From NCBI GenBank assembly GCA_047495785.1, contig JBLDXI010000033.1:248001-312000 (forward strand): DNA of 64,000 bases, written 5' to 3'. A program made the translations under genes and the position numbers. This document shows positions 10,809-22,866 of this stretch, in pieces. The notes under the pieces were generated by a model. That model ran no database searches and was not told the DNA's origin. It was given only the letters and a program-made list of their open reading frames with translations. Within the stretch, counting starts at the first letter, position 1, and every line of letters starts with the position of its first letter. This DNA comes from Lepidodermella squamata (lineage: Eukaryota; Gastrotricha).

Positions 10809-11354
10809 TTATTCTCTCCTGCCGCCTGCCGAAAAAAGTGAGCTTGAATTGTCGTTAGATCGAAAAATCATCAGCAAATTAACTGGTTTGTAAGTGTCGT
10901 CATTTCGTCTGCTCTCGCAACGCAGCGTCATCTCGCGGCTGCAGCCAGACCTTGCACAAGGGTAATCCGTACAATAGTAAGCCATTTCGTTTTTCGAACT
11001 GCGACATTCTGATCCGTTCTCTGCGAAAGGGCAGTAATTATTCTTTTCTTCAGTTCGTTCTGCTTTATACAGCTGTCGACCGTCGTCGGCAGATTTGCTA
11101 TTGACCGGTTCACGTCCATCAGTTCGATGACCGCGCAGGGGGTGATATTTGGCATCGTAAGTCATTCTAGCAATCGAGATTTTCAATTGTAAAACGTGAG
11201 AAGTTGTTTCGGATAACTGTAAATCGGTCGATGTGGACGAGTCAAATGTGTTCCAAGTTGAAGATTCAAGGTTATGTTGAGTTGGCCCAGAACGTGTTTG
11301 GCGAGTGCAGTTAGGACCTCGTTGTTGCTGTTCGGTTGGTGATTGGTGATTCAT
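10809..11354 (-). CDS. Hypothetical ORF with Cys-rich C-terminal half
   Basis: An open frame of 181 codons starting at an ATG (11354). The N-terminal half is rich in Ser, Thr and Gln. The C-terminal half contains a Cys cluster (C-P-F-A ... Y-Y-C-T-D-Y-P-C-A ... C-S ... L-R-C) that could be a zinc-binding module of the sort found at the end of some transposases. I do not recognise the family. Its position beside dispersed repeats makes a mobile-element origin likely. No introns or neighbouring exons could be tied to it. Confidence 0.3.
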   Translation of the reverse strand: MNHQSPTEQQQRGPNCTRQTRSGPTQHNLESSTWNTFDSSTSTDLQLSETTSHVLQLKISIARMTYDAKYHPLRGHRTDGREPVNSKSADDGRQLYKAERTEEKNNYCPFAENGSECRSSKNEMAYYCTDYPCARSGCSREMTLRCESRRNDDTYKPVNLLMIFRSNDNSSSLFSAGGRRE

Positions 11355-11936
11355 CTTTTTTGCACGTCAGAGCTTCTCAACTTTTTCAAGGTCATCAATA
11401 CATAGAGCACCCGATTTTTTGAACATTTGTTTAATAACGAAGGTATTATGCGTTAGTTACTCTGTAGCCGGCATATAGTTGTAAATTGCAGACATTTAGT
11501 CAGCGGATTGCAAAATTTTTCTGTAAAAAATACTTAATTCAATCTGTCATAAATTGAACTTTTCATTTCATCTTAGACTTGGAGTCGAAGATTCGCACCG
11601 ATCGAAATTTGAAATCGGACAATGATTCGATGAAATTAGCCTTGGATCGACTACTACTGATTTCTCTCGGGAAGTGCTCACCTGTCGTCGATGAGACCAA
11701 GCTTCACCTTGTATGAACTGACGGTGTTCTTTGCAAACGGGCTCAACTGGTTTCCAACTACTGTACGATGCTGTCCGGATGTGAATCTTTACTGAAATTA
11801 CCCAATTCTTGCCGCCTAAGCGTGTCGAGCTCTTAACTAATCATTTCACATATTAAGCGAGCAGGATTTCTCAACACGTGCCCTTCTTATTGTGTTAAAA
11901 TTACGATAAATCCTTGAAAGGTAGAATTTTTATAGC

Positions 11937-14900
11937 ATGAGAAGTTTCGAGAAGATCTTTGGCCCTTATGAATACGATGCTCGAGTCGAATCTTCGGATT
12001 GGCAAAGTTTGGACCTACTCGCCGGGCTGAAGTCGCTGGAAGATGTTCAAAAGTTGCAGCGTGAGATTCAATTCGAAATCTGCGGTGGGGAAAAGTTGGT
12101 CGAAGAGTTGGCAGCTAAACACGAGCGGATTCGCATTGTTGGCAACAAATTGTTCGAAGCTAAGAAATACGCGGAAGCTTATGAATCTTACAAATCAGCC
12201 ATTTTCTCAGCGGATTGGCCACCGCCTGATGATATCCGTTTCTACACAAACGCTGCCCAGTGTTTAATTCAGCTTGCTCGATACGAAGAAGCTGTTATTT
12301 TCGCGAAATTTGCGCTTCAGATCAATTCTGATTCGATTCGAGCGAGTCAGTTGTGTGCGACTGCATTTGCTCATCTTGGTTTCGATCGCAAGGTTGAGAA
12401 TGAATTGGCTCACATGCAGTACGTCGCGTCGCCTCGAGCTGGGAAGGATTTTATGACAGGTAATTATTCAATATCAGTCGTGGTGTGAATTGATGCGGGT
12501 TTAATACGGCGCACAATTTTCCGATCCTTAGTCTGGAATTCGCACATCGTTTGCGACAAACCAGGGCTGCATCACAATTTTTACATTCTTGAAAAATTGG
12601 TTAAGGTTACCTTTATCTGACTAAAAAGTTGCCACTTTTTCAACTGCCGGCTGTCATTCTATAACCACGGGGTTCTCCGGGCTCAAATTTGGACCATGAA
12701 CAGTCAGAACCCATTCCAGTAAGCTCACAAAATTTCATGAGCTAATTCTTCACCGTTAGAGAGCCACCGTTGCTGAAAGTCAAAATAGTTAAGCATACTT
12801 TAAGTTATAAATCCACAAGGTCTGGGCCCAATAGGACACAAATTTAGCGAGTATGTAAAGGGAATGACCTGGTTTGTAGGACAGCTATAAGCTGTACGAC
12901 TGAAAATATTCAAAAAAAATTAGGTGCTTTAGTGAATAAAAAGACTAGAATGACTGAGACTGAACTCTTTATTATCACTCCTAAGCTGTTTACATAGAGC
13001 CAACTTCCCGCCAACATTGATATCAACAATAACAATAACACGTGAATGAATGTAATTAGGCATTAGGCACGCGATCTTGGTTAGGGTGAGAAATTACGCT
13101 CGGCAAGAGCCCAACCTCACATACTTCCCCACCCTACCAAATCGTATTTACGATGAGAATAACTTTTACTAGCATATTTTCAATCATATTCATCACAAAT
13201 CACAGGAAATAATATATTATTTAGATTCCCAGTCAAAAGTCTGTAGGCCTAGACTAGGCTCCTAGGCCTAGCATAGGCCTAAGTGCACCGAGCCTACAAC
13301 CGGTCTAGGCCTAGCACTTGGTTGTTATAACAATTTGAAACATTCCGATGAAAAGGCACATACGTTTCATGGCAAAACAATATGGATATCAATATGAGAG
13401 AGAGTTACGAAAATGATCGCGAAAAGTCTGAACAAATTACCACAGTTTCCTTCAAATTAATATTGAGCAATTTTTAGGGTGTAGCAAAGTATTATATCAC
13501 CAATCGAAAAGCGATGACGAGCATTGAGACGAATTTAATATATAGCAACAACACACGTAGCTATGTGAATTCGATTTTTTTCAAATTCAACTATAATTTC
13601 ACTCAGAAATATTATGCGAGACAAATCCATTGAAAAGGAGATTTTCACGAAAGTAAGAATTGTTCAGCGAACTTCTCTAGCTTGAATCTCCGACAATAAG
13701 CAGTTAACTCACGTTCCAGAAAACTGGCGAGAAATACAATCAGATACGGATCGTCACATCGAAATTCGATACAAAAAAAATTAAAATCCATCAGCAAAAA
13801 CGGCTAATGCATATAGCGGCGCGTTTTGTGGCCATCAATAAGCTGCTGCAGCCAGCCACGCATTCGGCTTTTTAGCTCCTCGTATAGGTCTTCTCGAAGG
13901 CTGGGTATAATCGAAACCCTGAGCTGATGTGATATTTCGTCCTCGAGCTCCGACACCACGGCTGAGATGAGGTCACCCTTCACCTCGGCGATGACAGCGT
14001 CGCGGAGTGTTGGCCAATGTTGGGAATCCAGCAGCAAATCGACGCAATTTTCCGTCGCTTCGTCGATTGTTAGTCGGGCATCTTCGAGGTGGTGGTCAAT
14101 AGTCGCCGCGATTTGAGTCTCAGCCTGTAAAAGCGGTATGATTATTAATGAAAAAAATGAATGAGTAATTGCCTCACTTCATAAACAATCTCATCGACTT
14201 CGGCCCGAATTCGCTCCACGACAGCTTGCCCGTGATCGCAGATCGGCATCGGCGGGGTTACGGGACGAGGCGGCTCGGTTAGAGTTCGCGGCAGTTTTCG
14301 TTGACGCTTGGCCTGATTGGGAGAAACAAGATATTGTCGAGCAGTTCCATCAAAAAATATAATACCGCTCACCTCTGGCTCACCGGGTAAGCTGCTCTCT
14401 GATAACATTTCGCTAACATTTCTAAAAAAAAAAATTGGAAAAATCCTAATTCAGCTGCCGCCGTGTTCAGTCCGCCACGTAATTCTGGGAAAAAAGTAAC
14501 CAATAAATAGTCAAACTTGTTCGTCGAGAAACTTACTATTCAGGTTAATATCGGATATTTGTTGTCGAAAATTGAGCCAGTCTATTTTCCAGCGAAACTC
14601 TTCTCGATACTGTCTGAAATAAAAACAAGCGAATTATTAATTTGGACGGGAACATGATAAGTGAATATTCATCACAGATTTTAAACAAATTTTTCCTCAT
14701 AGTATATTTTACCTAACTAATATTATGACCCATTAATATATGCATTGATTTGGCGAAACCACGATCCTGAATTTTGGTTCCTCTTTCCAGAAATTGTCCC
14801 AGTGTATCAGCTTTCCCTTTCTCGGTTTGCGGCTTCCTTTCAACTTGAAGTCAACTTGCTTTATAATCTTATAATTCGAAGCAAACATCTTCCGGTTAAT

Positions 14901-17900
14901 GCTTCCTAAGCTCGATTACTCCCTTCCGGCCTATCATTTAGCAGCCAAAAATATCTCAAAGCTAGCTTTCGACGTTTCAAAATTCCCTACTGCTACAAGC
15001 TCAACCGATTGTTCACTGATCGCATTTTTAGACTGTATTACTACTTGGCACCCTGCCGCTATAACACTTATGGTCGCGAACGATGGTGAGCAGGATAAAT
15101 CAATCCCGAACGCTGTTTGCCTCAGAAATTCACCTAGATCGCCTCTTAGTGTCTTACTAGACAGGCCGATATCGGTTTTTGCAGTAAATGTTTTTCTTGG
15201 CAGAACCCTTTATATCGCTGCAAAGTAAGGCCATTTGGAAGTCGTCAAATATCTTCCTGAATACAGCCTCAAGTTGGCTAAATTGAGGAAAAACTGTGGA
15301 ACGAAACAGGTCGATTTAGCTCGTAGAAAGGGCCTTGATAACTCGGCAGTCGAAATATTTTAGCGAATGTGGGCACCATCACTGCATTAATTGCATTCGT
15401 CAACTCAAAAATGTCAAAGAACGTTTTTAGGCCGATTTCAAAGAACGCTCTTTCCAAGTAATATCGGATTGAGGGCTGCACGAACATATTCGTCAGTGAA
15501 TGGCGACCGTCGTCAATCGCAATAGCCTGTAAGCGAGGATGATCAGATTACCTGCGCCTTCTGGTTAATTCTCCCTAAGCTCGACTTTTCCCATCTGGCC
15601 TATAATTTAGCAGCCAAAAGTCTCCGGAAGGTAGCTATGGACGTTTTGAAGATCCCTAGTATTATATACTGAATTATTTCATCACTTATCGCATTTTGAC
15701 TGTATTCTCTTCTTTAGCACACCGTTTGTTTTTCTGGAGAGCTCGGTGATTTCATGAAAATAATTGAGTGCACGCACTGCACGCACTGGGGCTTCGTTTG
15801 GCCTCAGCGGCGCCATTTAGAAGTCTTCGGCAAATGTGGTCACCATCAATGCATTAACTGCGTTCGTCAATTCAAAAATGTCAGTAAGACTGTTGTCAAA
15901 ATTTATACCCAGTACGACCCAGTACTTCAGGTTACGACCAATCGACCCAGTGCTTCATCTTAGGGTTGATTTTTTAAAACAAAATTCTCAGTTGCGAGGT
16001 GCATAGTAGCCGTTAGGATAAATCGTCTTGGCATTCGTACTGTCACGTTAGTCTAGAATTTCAGCCTTATAATCTATAGAAGATTATAGAAGATTATACT
16101 ACGCAGCAAAACCGATCGACTTGGCTCGATGAAAAGGTCATAATGACTCAACGGTCGAAACAGGCTAAATAAGGCTGTTAACTGGAAAAATTCCAAGTCA
16201 ACAATCACTCTCAAGTCCAATCACTACAAATCTCACTCAGAAATGTGCGAAAAATATGAACATGGCATCAACATCGAAAATATTCTCCTTAGTATTCTCA
16301 AGCCACGCGATCTTGCTGAGTTTCTGAAACAATTTAGACTCAGCAATGCGAAAAATCGAAAAAAAATAAGTCAAAAAATCACTACAGCGACTAAAATAAA
16401 TATAGAATTTACTCATCTCCACTCGACTTCTTTAAGATGATTCAAGCTGATTTAGATAATGTGCTACAATTAGAACTATATTCTGGTTGAAAAACCGTAG
16501 TTTGCCGAACTTTTAAAAAGGATTCCAAGTCAAAAAACCAATTACAAATTCATAAATGGCGTAATGAACCCAAATCCAATGTTTAAAAAATTTGAAAAAG
16601 TAATTTAAAAATATTACAGCTCACCTAATTGATGTCACGTAAATCGACAAGATTTGGTATTTTAACGATGAATTTATCAGCGTTGCTTGAGAACTGATAA
16701 CAGCGGAACATAGTGATTTCAAACACGTTGACGAACAATTCTCCAGCCGCCTTCTTGGGTTGAACAATTTTTCTGACCGCACCCATGTGGGGCTTTGTAG
16801 TAACAGCGGTTACAGACATGTAAACGCGCCGACTGTCCTTGTCGAAGCAGAAATAATTGACTTTCAAGTACTCGATGGTCAAATCTGGTGTATGAATAAT
16901 AGTATCGGCGAAGTAGATTGGACTCAAGTCGTCTGACACCCTTTTCCTTAACTTCGGCCAAGTCAGATGTTAGATTTATATTATCAAGACAGCATTAAGT
17001 CAGTAGACGGTAGAGGCTGGACTGGTAGAACCGATAGCCCCGACCCCGGTTTGGCGGACGATCGAACCCGCGGCGTTTGACAAAGCGGCAGGCCTTTGTC
17101 GAGTGAGTGTCTACCTCGCAGTTGTCGCACCAAAGCTCAGCAGGCTCACCATCGGGGCTTCTGGCCCATCGCTTGAAAACCGCGCCAACATCTCTGACCA
17201 TGTGAAACAACTTGCCCTCCTGCTCTATAGCGGAATCATTACATGTCTGCACATTTCCCATAACGTGGCTTTATCGCGAGTTTTGCAAGCGTGGAAGAAA
17301 GGATTTACACGATGCATTGCTTTTTCACAATTGAATCGCAATGTTCAGAGAAAGAGAGTTTATCATCAATCAATGCCGAGATCTCGAATGGAATTAGCAA
17401 TTGTCAATTCGTGGTCACCAATTTTATAGATCGTTGTAGGCAAGGGTTTATCCAGCCACCCTCAACCCACCCCCAACCAACCCCCAAAATTTCGTTACAC
17501 ATCCCCAAATTTCATACCAACTAGCGGAGCTGGCAGCTTTATTGCGTCGACGGCGCTTCAAGCTGTCACTTATCTTCCTTCCTCTTCTTCTGTTTTTGAC
17601 GACAGACATCTTCATCACTCGAAGTAGACGAATTAGCAGACGGCTGGCTGGATGACGAAGATGTTGAATCTGTATCGGACAGCATTTGAGCAACGTCTAG
17701 AGAGACGAGCAAAGTTGAAGTTGCCAAGAATTCGTCCATTCGTTAATTTGGTCAAGTGCGAGATTCAGGTCAGAGACGTTGTTTTTATAAGTCGGCACTA
17801 CCACCGGCGTCAGCGATCACGAAAAGTGTGGCAGCCAAGGCTTTTCCAGCCGTTTTCCAGCAGACATCAGCTGATCGATAATTGTTGATGATGAGTGGCT

Positions 17901-20900
17901 CCATGGTATCTAGATCGAAAAGGGGATTATGCGGTTCAACGGCTTCTGTTTCTCACGCTTTCCAGAAAGTAGCTAAGTACCAGCGAAAATTCACGAGGCA
18001 ATCACACTCACTTCGAATACTTGAGGCGTAAAAGAATGAGTGTAAGAATGAGACAAATCGGTATAGGGAATATACAATTTTACCTAGTCATTTGAACTAA
18101 TTTACCGGCCTTGTCACGCTTGGTGGTTGACGATTTCACTTCGTTAATGACATAATCGGTTTTTTCTTGTAATTTTCGCTCACGCATAGATGAGAATTGC
18201 TCAAGAGTTGCCCAAGTGGCGTCGCTGAATCGAATTTCAACCAATGACTCCCTGGATGACACCTTCGGCTGAATGAGCTTTTTCGCGGAGTTGCTTGCCT
18301 TCTGCGCCAGAACGGATTAGCCTTGTATTAGCATTCACAGAATTAATAATAAGTACTTGGGTTACTTGGGTTAATTGGGCTTGGGTTAGAAGTCTGAAGA
18401 TATTCTTCTTCAGGGCTTCCTCCTCTATAGATAGAGCGGGGTTAGTCGTAGAAGAGTAGCCCCTCCTTTCTACAGTAACACGACCCTCCTTTCCACAACC
18501 CTTGGCCCTTGGTACATTTACACAGCGCTTTTCGCACCAGTCGAGGCTTCTTCCGGACATCTTTGCTTTCGGCATCCTTCTTGGGTCGTTTCTTGTCGAC
18601 GCCGGATTGATGTTGAAACGCCGCGGTATCGGCGACCGACCATATATTTGAGATTATAGCGAATGGCAATAAGAGCGATCGAGATAAGTTGATCCTCCCC
18701 ATTTTCGCTAAAATCCAAGTTTTTAATATTTGTAGTGTCGAAAAGTTTCCAGAGTGCTTTTCTTCGCCTATAAATTAATAGTCAAAGATAAGTAGTCGAA
18801 GAAGCGTAGTAAATTGACCTCAATTTTTGTTTTCACAAAATCGTTAATTTAAAGATAAAAATCATTCTTGAAGATAGAATTTTCGCAGAGCCGCTAGGAG
18901 TTTCGACCAAGATGAGCGCTGTTCGATGAGCTGAGTTGAAATTTTGAGCAAAATTATGTCCCAGTTTTCGCTTTTTGCAAAGGGCAAGCGGAAACTTTGG
19001 TGTAGGTTCATCAGGTGCGCAGCGCTTATTTGCAAGATTCCGGCGCCACTTCTTCGCCGAAGTCAAAGTCGACGACGGCGTCGATTTAGATTTTGATACG
19101 TGCTTGCGGTATTTATTAAGAACGTGGACTTTGCGGTAAGGACTGAGGGAAAATAATGTAATGACGAAAGATCTTAACAAAGGAGATTAGCTGGTTAATA
19201 GATTGAATAAAAATAACAATTACCCGGAAACTTCGAATTCTGAAATGGTTGTTGAATGCAACCAAATGTTCTTAAGAGCTTAAATTTCTGTATAATTTAC
19301 ATTTTTCAATATTTTATCTTAGAACTCGAAGCTAAGATTGGTCAAATTCGCATCAATCGCAAATCAGGCCCGGAAACCCGCTTCGATGCTGCGTCGCTGA
19401 AATCCGCAAAAGAAAGGCTGATTCTACTCGGAACTTCGCCATCAATCACTCCAGCCGGCTGTTTCGAAAAGACTGAAGCAAAATTTTTATTTACCTTGTA
19501 TGAACTCGTCCTGCATGCTCAAGAATGCCCTCGATTTCTCAAAGACGCATCTCTGATGAAAGTTATCCCTCGAATTCCGCTGATAGCTCGACTCTTTTCT
19601 ACTAAAATCGATTTTACAACATTGCATTTTTTCGAAGCAATGGTTTTGCAGCTGGTCTTTTTGTTACTGATTCATCTCACTGAAACCCCTGAAATTCGAA
19701 ATCACACAGTAGATCACTTGATTTTCACTCCTGGTCTATGGTTCTTTGAATTTTTATGCTCGCTGGGTGGACAAATGGTGAAACGTGACGCGATTCGATT
19801 GCTGGTCCAATCACCCGTTCATCGGCTGATTTTTGAACATTTTCTCCGAATCGTACTTCAAGTGGAAACCAGCTTGGACATGCGTGATAATTTCATCAGA
19901 GACCGTTTCCCGATTTGCGATCCAACGTTCGGTATTCACTGTTGGCTTGCGGCGTTTTGCTCAACCCCAAAACTGGTTATGCGCGAGGAAAATTTGTTTG
20001 TATTGGCTCTGACGAGATTCAGGAACTTCATCGATGAGAAGCTGAAATGGATTTTGGACCCATGGCGCAAAGCTACCCAATCTGAGCTTGGAAATTCTAT
20101 TGCAATTGCTTCAAATCTAAGTGAGTTGTTTAATCATTTTTTCCTAGAAGTCCGCCTGGGTTCAGGGGAAGATATATAATTCCGTCGTGTGGCAGGGTCT
20201 AGAATTGCCGAAATTAATGACAGATTGCTTGCGCCAAGCAATTGTAGATTAGTATTGCATCATCGGACAAAGCATTATCACTGTCTGCCTGGCGGCCTTT
20301 GACAGTTGATGGGCAACTCCTTGACAATGTGAAGCATTCAATAATACGCTTGTCGCATTTCGTTGTATCCAAAACACCTAGATCGTAACGCATGTTTGAA
20401 GATGTAGTACACAAGGTGAAGTTTGAAATGCTGAACCCGCGAGCATTAAAATATTATGGAGTAAAATCGCATCTCAAGGCCTCGCATTGGCGGGCATTCA
20501 ACTGAAATAGCTGTTGCTTTATCGAATTGAACTGCCTAGGTTGTCCATTCTGTCACCCAATCTGAAATCGGCCGAAAGAAATGTAGCCATGGCACGAACT
20601 CTGGTCACAAGCTTTGAAGCATGGTGTAATCGCACACAAGAATTTTCGTATTTTGTACTTGTTGCTCTTCGCGTCTTAAGCTCTTTCGGTCTTCCGTAGC
20701 CCATTTTACACATTCGCTGCAGAACGCCCGCGCCGTACACGTCCGCGATAGCACCTGCTACAGCCGGCGCACCATGCGGCCTATGTTGCTGTACACCTAT
20801 AATGAAGTGGAATTAATGATATTTTAAGAAGGATTAAGCGCCACACTTACCGCACACTCGTAAATAAGCATCCTTCACACTCTTCAAGACAAAACGGTGA

Positions 20901-22832
20901 TCCTCCCGCCTATCTCCTCCAGTAACGGCTACCGCAACAGGGTGACAGTTTTGTTCCTTGTCGCTTGTACCCATAACCACGCCGAGAATGTTGCGGCCGG
21001 TTTCCGAACCACTGGACTCTTCAATGACCGCTCAAATCTCTGCTTGTCATACGCCGCTTTACCATGAGTTTCGTATCTCCACCACCATTCTTTCTGCTCC
21101 GTCTCTTCCCACTTGCGTATGTAGCTTATTTCTTGCGGGTCCATATCGGTTTCGCCGGTGCAATATGAATACGCGCTGTATCCTGATCTGACTCGTTGTT
21201 TATCACGAGAAATTCAGCTGCAGATGTAATTGAAAAAACTAGATGTTCGAGTGATCTGCTGCAGGAGAACGCCTTATAACTTTGGTCCAGCTCACGCTGA
21301 CCTCTTCCGAAGAAGGGGCTTTGCGCTTCGAACGCTTCGGCTTGGGCAGCTGATCAACAAAAGGTTTCGGACACTCAGGAAATAACTTTGGGGCCGTATT
21401 AGATTTCGACAAGCCAGGTATTTCCTCCGAGCGCCAGTGATCTTGAAAAAAGGCGCATGTCTTTGGATACATAGCGTGATGTCGGCTTGCCTAATAAACG
21501 ATGCGTGATTGCGATTTGAAATACTTATTAACTCGGTAGCATTAAAATAGTGAGAAAAACCCCCCGGGCCTCGTGTTCAACTGAAATGCCTGTTGTTGAA
21601 ATATCAAAAAAACAGCCTAGGTTCTCTATTGCGTCACCCAATCTGAAATCGGCATAAAAAAATGTAATCATGGTGCGAAGCTTGCATCCAAAAAGCATAG
21701 GGTAATCGCTTTTCCCTATGCTTTTTCATCTTCTTTGCACGTAGCTGATGGGTTTTTTAACAAACTAAGAAAAAAGAAGTTTAACACCGTAGACGCCCGT
21801 TTTTCCGTTGATGACCTTCTGCCATAACGATCAGACATCTTCTAGCAGGCCCTCTTTGATAGCAGGCCATTCAGTTGAACAGCGTTGATACTCGACCAGG
21901 ATTTCGAATTTTTCGAACAAGGAGGCTAACGAATTCGTAGACGATGGGTGAGCGAAAATTGCTGCCCGCCGAGTTTTGACTAGACTTCCTGAATGAGATA
22001 GTATTTCCGCGGTGTCAAACTGCTCTGATACTCGCCAGATATGACCCGACCGAAGCTATCTTTACAAGTGACAGTTAGAGACAGAAATCCAGGTGGGAAA
22101 TGAAAATGCGAAGCTCGGAATAATTCCGATAATCCCGCGTCACAGACTCAGGAAAGGGGGTCCGTCCGTAATGACACCCTAGGATAGGGGTGTAGCTTGC
22201 GAAGTTTGCAAATTAAATTCAAACTGCCTAATTTTAAATTTTGAGCTCAATTGCCAAGTTTTTGTAACTTGCTCTTATTTTTTATTATTTTAGGTCACAT
22301 TTTCTACTTTGTTCTTCGACAGCCCAACTGCGCCTTATACGCCTCGCCTAACGTTATTTGGTGCATACTCACCCTGGAGAAAAACATCGCCATCGCCATG
22401 GGTGAACAGCCTTCCTTTGCATTTTTCGTCACTCAAAACCTACCTGTTCTCGCCCGTGAATTTCGAAATGATCCTCTCAACATTGAATTACAAGAGGACT
22501 TTGGAAGATTGGCGCATGCGACCGGCAAAGCCTTGATCCACCTGCCCAAAGTCAAGCCTTTCTGGTACTCTCCACCTTGTTACAAAGGCCTGGCGGATAG
22601 GGGAAATTTTCTCGAAGAGCTTGTTTCACTTGGCAACGCCCTGGCTTCTCCTGATCGACTATTCAGCCGCATCGAAAGCAAAGACCTGACGCGTTTGCAG
22701 GAAAATATCAGTTTTGCGCTGTTTTTGTATGGGCTGAATTCGGAGAAATTCGCGGCTGATATAAAAACATTGGACCCGCTTGAAACACAGCGCCAGACTT
22801 GCATGCGATTCATGAATAAAGGAAATCGATAG
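11937..22832 (+). CDS. TPR-domain protein with long helical C-terminal region
   Basis: Three exons join in frame into a 619-residue protein: 11937-12459, 19323-20120 and 22294-22832. Donors are ACAG|GTAATT and CTAA|GTGAGT; acceptors are CTTAG and TTTTAG. Exon 1 encodes about three TPR-like helical hairpins (residues about 60-160) with the usual G-N-K-L-F-E...Y-A-E-A-Y-E and Y-T-N-A-A-Q-C motifs, as in TPR adaptors that hold chaperone C-termini. Exons 2 and 3 are Leu- and Phe-rich helical sequence without a clear motif, compatible with armadillo-like repeats. This layout recalls TTC12, an axonemal dynein assembly factor, but the similarity is too weak to assign. Introns of 6.9 and 2.2 kb are unusually long for the window and are filled with mobile DNA. 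AATAAA lies at 22861. Confidence 0.75.
12460..13803. other. First part of the long TPR-gene intron
   Basis: No exon recognised. Near 13240-13320 there are several copies of a palindromic TAGGCCTAG-like word, giving a small low-complexity patch. Confidence 0.35.
13804..14425 (-). CDS. Hypothetical helical protein nested in the TPR-gene intron
   Basis: Three minus-strand exons read in one frame: about 14373-14425, 14178-14312 and 13804-14124, joined by phase-0 introns of 60 and 53 nt with good GT-AG ends (CCAGAG|GTGAGC; TATGAA|GTGAGG; acceptors CAATCAG and TTTACAG). The last exon encodes a charged, strongly helical sequence rich in Glu, Leu and Arg ending in a TAG stop, perhaps coiled coil. 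The middle exon is Pro-rich. A further upstream exon at about 14535-14611 is open but does not join in phase, so the 5' end is unresolved. Function unknown. It lies antisense inside another gene's intron. Confidence 0.55.
14890..15885. repeat. Two degenerate copies of one segment in direct orientation
   Basis: Sequence at 14890-14998 recurs at 15558-15668 (shared core TTTAGCAGCCAAAA), and 15345-15415 recurs at 15820-15885 (shared core CGTCAA.TCAAAAATGTCA). The spacing is similar, so a unit of roughly 500-700 bp was duplicated. The minus strand of both copies keeps a related open stretch (D-I-F-E-L-T-N-A), suggesting eroded coding DNA of an unrecognised mobile element. Confidence 0.65.
15964..16624. 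other. Intron sequence, nothing recognised
   Basis: AT-rich. It contains one short tandem duplication, AGATTATAGAAGATTATA, near 16078. No coding or RNA feature supported. Confidence 0.3.
16625..17261 (-). CDS. Possible CCHC zinc-knuckle ORF, mobile-element related
   Basis: The upstream minus-strand frame (16995-17261) encodes a zinc knuckle with ligands C-x2-C-x4-H-x4-C, preceded by a Trp-containing stretch and followed by a basic R-G-F-D-R-P-P-N-R-G-R-G tail. A second open segment (16625-16939) follows and ends in TAG at a possible GT donor. CCHC knuckles are typical of retroelement Gag proteins and some RNA-binding proteins. Its position in an intron amid repeats favours mobile-element origin. 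The link between the two segments is inferred only. Confidence 0.35.
17563..17782 (-). pseudogene. Non-LTR reverse transcriptase fragment fused to an acidic Ser-rich tail
   Basis: On the minus strand 17698-17782 encodes a short piece whose pattern D-L-N-L-A-L-D-Q-I-N-E-W-T-N-S-W-Q-L matches the region downstream of the catalytic aspartates in LINE reverse transcriptases. It ends in a TAG that coincides with a possible splice acceptor. The next open stretch, 17563-17697, is rich in Ser, Asp and Lys and ends in TGA. Only a relic is present. Confidence 0.45.
18080..18702 (-). other. Fragmentary minus-strand open frames, unresolved
   Basis: Several short overlapping open frames with basic, Cys-containing sequence. 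One exon-like piece (18084-18262) ends at ACTAG|GTAAAA. No single intact product could be built. The short repeat at 18707-18770 lies directly beside it, so this is probably decayed mobile DNA. Confidence 0.3.
18707..18770. repeat. Short dispersed repeat, copy 2
   Basis: A direct, slightly diverged copy of 10087-10153. Confidence 0.65.
20497..20633. repeat. Repeat shared with 21576-21709, copy 1
   Basis: This is the 3' end of the MULE relic. A diverged direct copy lies 1.08 kb downstream (shared core TCACCCAATCTGAAATCGGC). Confidence 0.65.
20519..21030 (-). pseudogene. Degenerate MULE (Mutator-like) transposase in TPR-gene intron 2
   Basis: Two minus-strand exons join in phase 1: about 21030-20851 (donor GTGTGCG|GTAAGT) and 20797-20519 (acceptor ATTATAG, stop TAA). 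The first has V-V-M-G-T-S-D ... H-P-V-A-V-A-V-T, the second G-A-P-A-V-A-G-A-I-A-D-V-Y ... R-M-C, matching the order of MULE transposase motifs around the catalytic D...D and the C-x2-H block. The first position has drifted to P-H-G-A and the His after the Cys is gone, so it is probably inactive. No upstream exon could be joined. Confidence 0.6.
21239..21472 (-). other. Short basic open frame beside the MULE relic
   Basis: A 77-codon minus-strand frame with a Lys/Arg/Pro-rich stretch (K-P-K-R-S-K-R-K-A-P) resembling a nuclear localisation signal. It may be an upstream exon of the MULE relic. Not recognised otherwise. Confidence 0.25.
21576..21709. repeat. Repeat shared with 20497-20633, copy 2
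   Basis: A direct copy of the MULE 3' end, more decayed, leading into the hairpin at 21690. Confidence 0.65.
21690..21726. repeat. Perfect 13-bp hairpin
   Basis: The arms AAAAAGCATAGGG and CCCTATGCTTTTT are perfectly complementary around an 11-nt loop. It sits at the edge of the second repeat copy and may mark a rearrangement or an element end. Confidence 0.7.
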
Positions 22833-22860
22833 ATGGAAATATTACTGTCATAAAATGAAA

Positions 22861-22866
22861 AATAAA
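22861..22866 (+). terminator. Polyadenylation signal AATAAA
   Basis: Lies 28 bases after the TPR-gene stop codon. Confidence 0.5.
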
